Of a DNA stretch of 64,000 nucleotides, positions 61,375 to 64,000 are shown one piece after another; the stretch's first letter is position 1; each line of letters starts with the position of its first letter. The notes below the pieces were generated by a model. It was not told the origin of the DNA. It searched no databases and worked only from the letters and a program-made list of their open reading frames with translations. This DNA comes from Oncomelania hupensis. Its lineage: Eukaryota; Mollusca; Gastropoda; Littorinimorpha; Pomatiopsidae. The translations under genes and the position numbers were made by a program. Location: the NCBI GenBank assembly GCA_036898135.1, contig JBAHVR010000292.1, forward strand, positions 524,501-588,500. Reading direction: 5' to 3'.

Positions 61375-61775
61375 ATATAGAATGACCTAGTTGCACATAG
61401 AATGAACATTCTATGCTATAGAATGGATTCTATGTTATAGAATGAACATTCTATGTTATAGAATGGATTCTATGTTATAGAATGAACATTCTATGTTATA
61501 GAATGGATTCTATGTAATAGAATGACCATTCTATGTTATAGAATGAACATTCTATGTTATAGAATAGATCCTATGTTATAGAATGAACATTCTATGTTAT
61601 AGAATGAACATTCTATAACATAGAATGCATTCTATGTGCACCAAATGTTAAAAAACAATTCTATGAAAATAGAATTTATTCAGTGTTACGAATAAAATCC
61701 ATTTTATGTTAAAAAAAGGAATTTTATGTCATACAATTCTTGCTGTGTTATAGAATTAATTCTATATACAGATAA
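61375..61775. repeat. TAGAAT satellite, right array
   Basis: Alternates TAGAATGAACATTCTATG and TTATAGAATGGATTCTATG, a 35- to 38-base composite related to, but distinct from, the two arrays at the left. Degenerates after 61640. Confidence 0.9.
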
Positions 61776-61849
61776 TTCCTTTCATTCACATATAATTAAA
61801 AAACACAACTAATAAATTATAACAAAATTTAGAATTAAAACAAAGATAT

Positions 61850-62334
61850 TGTATGACACATCACCACATCGCATCATCACCACATCGATCACATCATCAC
61901 ATCACATCACTGCATCACATTGCTTCATCACCATCATCGTGAAAACGCACCACCACATAAAATCACATCACATCAACAAATCATCACATCACATCAGCCG
62001 ACATCACAGCAGCAGCACATCTTCACATTGCAGCAGACAGCACATATCATGGCATCAGTGAATCACATCACATAATCTAATCACCCCACCCCTCCCACCC
62101 ATCACATTTGTGGTGCAGTGTGGTGTGATTTAGAGTGATGTGGTGTGATGTGATGTGGTAATGTGTATGTATGTATCTGCAATACAGTTCTATTATGCCT
62201 TATAAGCGAGTGAATCAGACCACATCATCACATCACCTAATCACTCCACCCCACCTACCCATCACATTTGTGGTGCAGTGTGATGTGGTGTGGTGATGGG
62301 ATGTGGCAATGTGTATCTCTCTGCAATACAGTCC
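61850..62334. repeat. CATCA/TGTGG simple sequence with an internal duplication
   Basis: CATCACATCA-type repeats to about 62080. Then two direct copies (about 62075-62190 and 62218-62334) share ATCACATTTGTGGTGCAGTG and GTGTAT..CTGCAATACAGT. The second copy ends at the LINE-A tail. Confidence 0.8.
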
Positions 62335-64000
62335 CTATCCTATCCTATCCTGTCCCGTAACCCGAAGGTCGTAGGGGCACCACAGATGATCGTTTAACCA
62401 GCATACTCCATCTTTCTCTGTCCTCAGCAGCCCTGATGGCTTCGCTCAGTGTCAAACCAGTCCATTCTCGAATGTTGTCCTCCCACCTCTTTTTCGGTCT
62501 CCCTCTTCTTCTACCTCCTTGCACTGTGCCTTGCAGAATAGTCTTTGCAAGGCCTGATGATCTGGTGACGTGGCCATACCATCGGAGTTTCCGTTTCTTC
62601 ACCACTGTTAGAAGGTCATCGTGTTGTCCAATGGCTTGTGTGATGGTCTGTCGGACTTCGTCGTTGGTGATGTGTTGTGTATAGGAAATGCCCAGAAGTC
62701 TTCTGTAGCACCTCATCTCCATGCTTTGTATTCTTCGTTGGAGATCTGCTGTGAGGGTCCATGCTTCGCAAGCATATAGGAAGATGGAGATGACAAGGCA
62801 GCGCAGCAGTCTTACTTTGGAATGTAGACTGATGGTCCTGTCTTTCCAAATGGGCTTCAACCTTGTCAGGGCAGCAGTTGTTTGTGCGATCCTGGAGAGG
62901 ACTTCCTGTCGGGACCCATTGTCTGATACAATGGCTCCTAAATATTTGAAGCTATGCACTGTGTTGAGGGATTGGCCTTGGACTTTGATGTCCGTATTAA
63001 TGCCATTGGTGTTGTTGGTCATCATTTTGGTCTTCTCTGCACTTATTTCCATTCCATAAGCTCTGGAGGTGGTGTCAAGCCTCTGTACCAGCCAATCCAT
63101 CAATGTCATCTGCAAAACGAAGATTGGAGATTGCTCTACCCCCTATGCTGACTGTGCCTTCATGGTCTGCAAGAGCATCTGACATGATGCGCTCTAGGAA
63201 GATGTTGAAGAGTGTTGGAGAGAGTAGGCATCCTTGACGCACACCGATTGTTGTTCTGAACCAGTTCCCGATGGCGCTGTTGTGGAGGACTGCACTGGTA
63301 GCCTTGTCATACAGGCTTTTGATGACTTCTATAATTTTAGGGCTGATGTTGTACACTTTCATTGTTGCCCATAGAGCTGCATGCCAGACTCGGTCAAACG
63401 CCCTTCTTGAAGTCTATGAACACATGATATAGAAGTTGTTGGTGCTGTAGGTATTTCTCACAGATTATTCTGAGGTTGAAAATCTGCTCAGTGGTACTTC
63501 GCCCTGCCCTGAATCCTGCTTGTTCTTCAGCTATGATTTGTTCAGCTTGGGGTTTCAACCTGTTGAGTATTATTTTCAGGAGGACCTTGCTGGATGAGGC
63601 TGATTGTGCGGTAATTTTCACACTCCTGAAGGTTACCTTTTTTGGGAAGAGTAATGACAAGCGACTGGGTCCATGGTATAGGCCACTCCCCACTCTGCCA
63701 GATCTTGTTACAGATAATGGTGAGGGCATCAATCATCGCTTCTCCTCCTGCTTGTAGCAGTTCCGCGGGTATGTTGTCCACTCCCGCTGACTTCCCTTTC
63801 TTTAGCGCTTGCACTGCTGCCTCAACTTCTTCCCGGAGAATTGGGAGGATTTCTTCTTCTTCTCTGTTCTCGGGACATGCTAGAACTGATGGGTCTCCAT
63901 TTGGTGTATGGTTGTAAAGGTCAGAGCAGTACTCTGTCCATCTGTCCAAGACTTCTTGTTCTTCTGTAAGGCATATGCCAGACTTGCTTTGGATCGTGGA
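62335..64000 (-). pseudogene. LINE-A copy on the minus strand, running off the window
   Basis: (TATCC)n at 62335-62352 is the tail. Leftward reading from 64000: YCSDLYNHTPNGDPSVLACP, GVDNIPAELLQAGGEAM, SLVITLPKKGNLQECENYRT, GFRAGRSTTEQIFNLRIICE, VFIDFKK, GVRQGCLLSPTLFNIFLE, FADDIDGLA, then an open 256-codon frame from 63115 to 62345 with the complete C-terminal domain (RWYGHVTRSSGLAKTILQGT...GRPKKRWEDNIREW). Frameshifts lie near 63590, 63405 and 63080, the last a deletion after FADDIDGLA. It shares EAWTL with the 57-60 kb copy, so the two are close relatives. The 5' part lies outside. Confidence 0.9.

Noticed and set aside
1..64000. tRNA, rRNA or snRNA genes
   Set aside because: No cloverleaf or conserved rRNA stretch was recognised by eye on either strand; a covariance-model scan would be needed to be certain.

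Overview
The window is non-coding-rich animal genomic DNA, most likely from a marine mollusc or another lophotrochozoan. That assignment is an inference. It rests on the mix of non-LTR retrotransposons, a P-type transposon, Gypsy elements, dense triplet microsatellites and split EGF-like exons. There are no bacterial features and no rRNA or tRNA genes that I can recognise. Nearly everything is transposable elements (TEs) and simple repeats, many nested inside each other. The only host-gene signal is on the minus strand: three EGF-like exons (53213-53076, 52385-52254, 24892-24761), a transmembrane exon (13125-13041), a possible short cytoplasmic exon (6925-6867) and a terminal exon with tyrosine motifs (2257-1794). 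All splice phases agree. I read them as one receptor gene of the MEGF10/Draper/scavenger-receptor type, at least 51 kb long, whose introns hold almost all the TEs.

Layout. 1-7 kb: tail of an RNase H LINE (family E), 3' end of the receptor gene with a 26-bp minisatellite in its 3'UTR, a LINE-A fragment, a decayed FLYWCH/MULE transposase, triplet microsatellites, and a 1544-bp solo LTR splitting a LINE-A tail (5-bp target duplication GTGGT). 7-13 kb: an old direct duplication split by a 580-bp retroelement (13-bp duplication), a large inverted repeat, and an L2-like LINE. 14-24 kb: a minus-strand LINE-A split by a young 7.5-kb Gypsy element with about 1.69-kb LTRs. Its single ORF runs gag-protease-integrase zinc finger-RT-RNase H, a Gmr1-like domain order, and lacks the integrase catalytic core. 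25-33.6 kb: a deep nest, with family-E LINE interrupted by LINE-A, LINE-A interrupted by a 3-kb P-superfamily transposon (60-bp inverted repeats, 8-bp duplication), family E further interrupted by a 2.1-kb LTR insertion, and that LTR by a 63-bp retroinsertion. 33.9-38.5 kb: a CR1-like LINE with a rearranged active site, then higher-order minisatellites. 38.5-45 kb: LINE-A with a 5' inversion, family-E fragments, purine and CAT repeats. 45.3-51.4 kb: a full-length 6.1-kb I-group LINE (family D) with a 13-bp target duplication. 51.4-56.2 kb: two EGF exons and an L2-like LINE. 56.2-64 kb: palindromic TAGAAT satellite around a near-intact LINE-A, and a second LINE-A on the opposite strand.

LINE-A is named here for the RTE-like family with an apurinic endonuclease, a reverse transcriptase and a (GGATA)n tail. 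It has seven copies in the window and is the landing site for most later insertions. Because the flanking target duplications are readable, the relative order of insertion can be worked out from the sequence alone.
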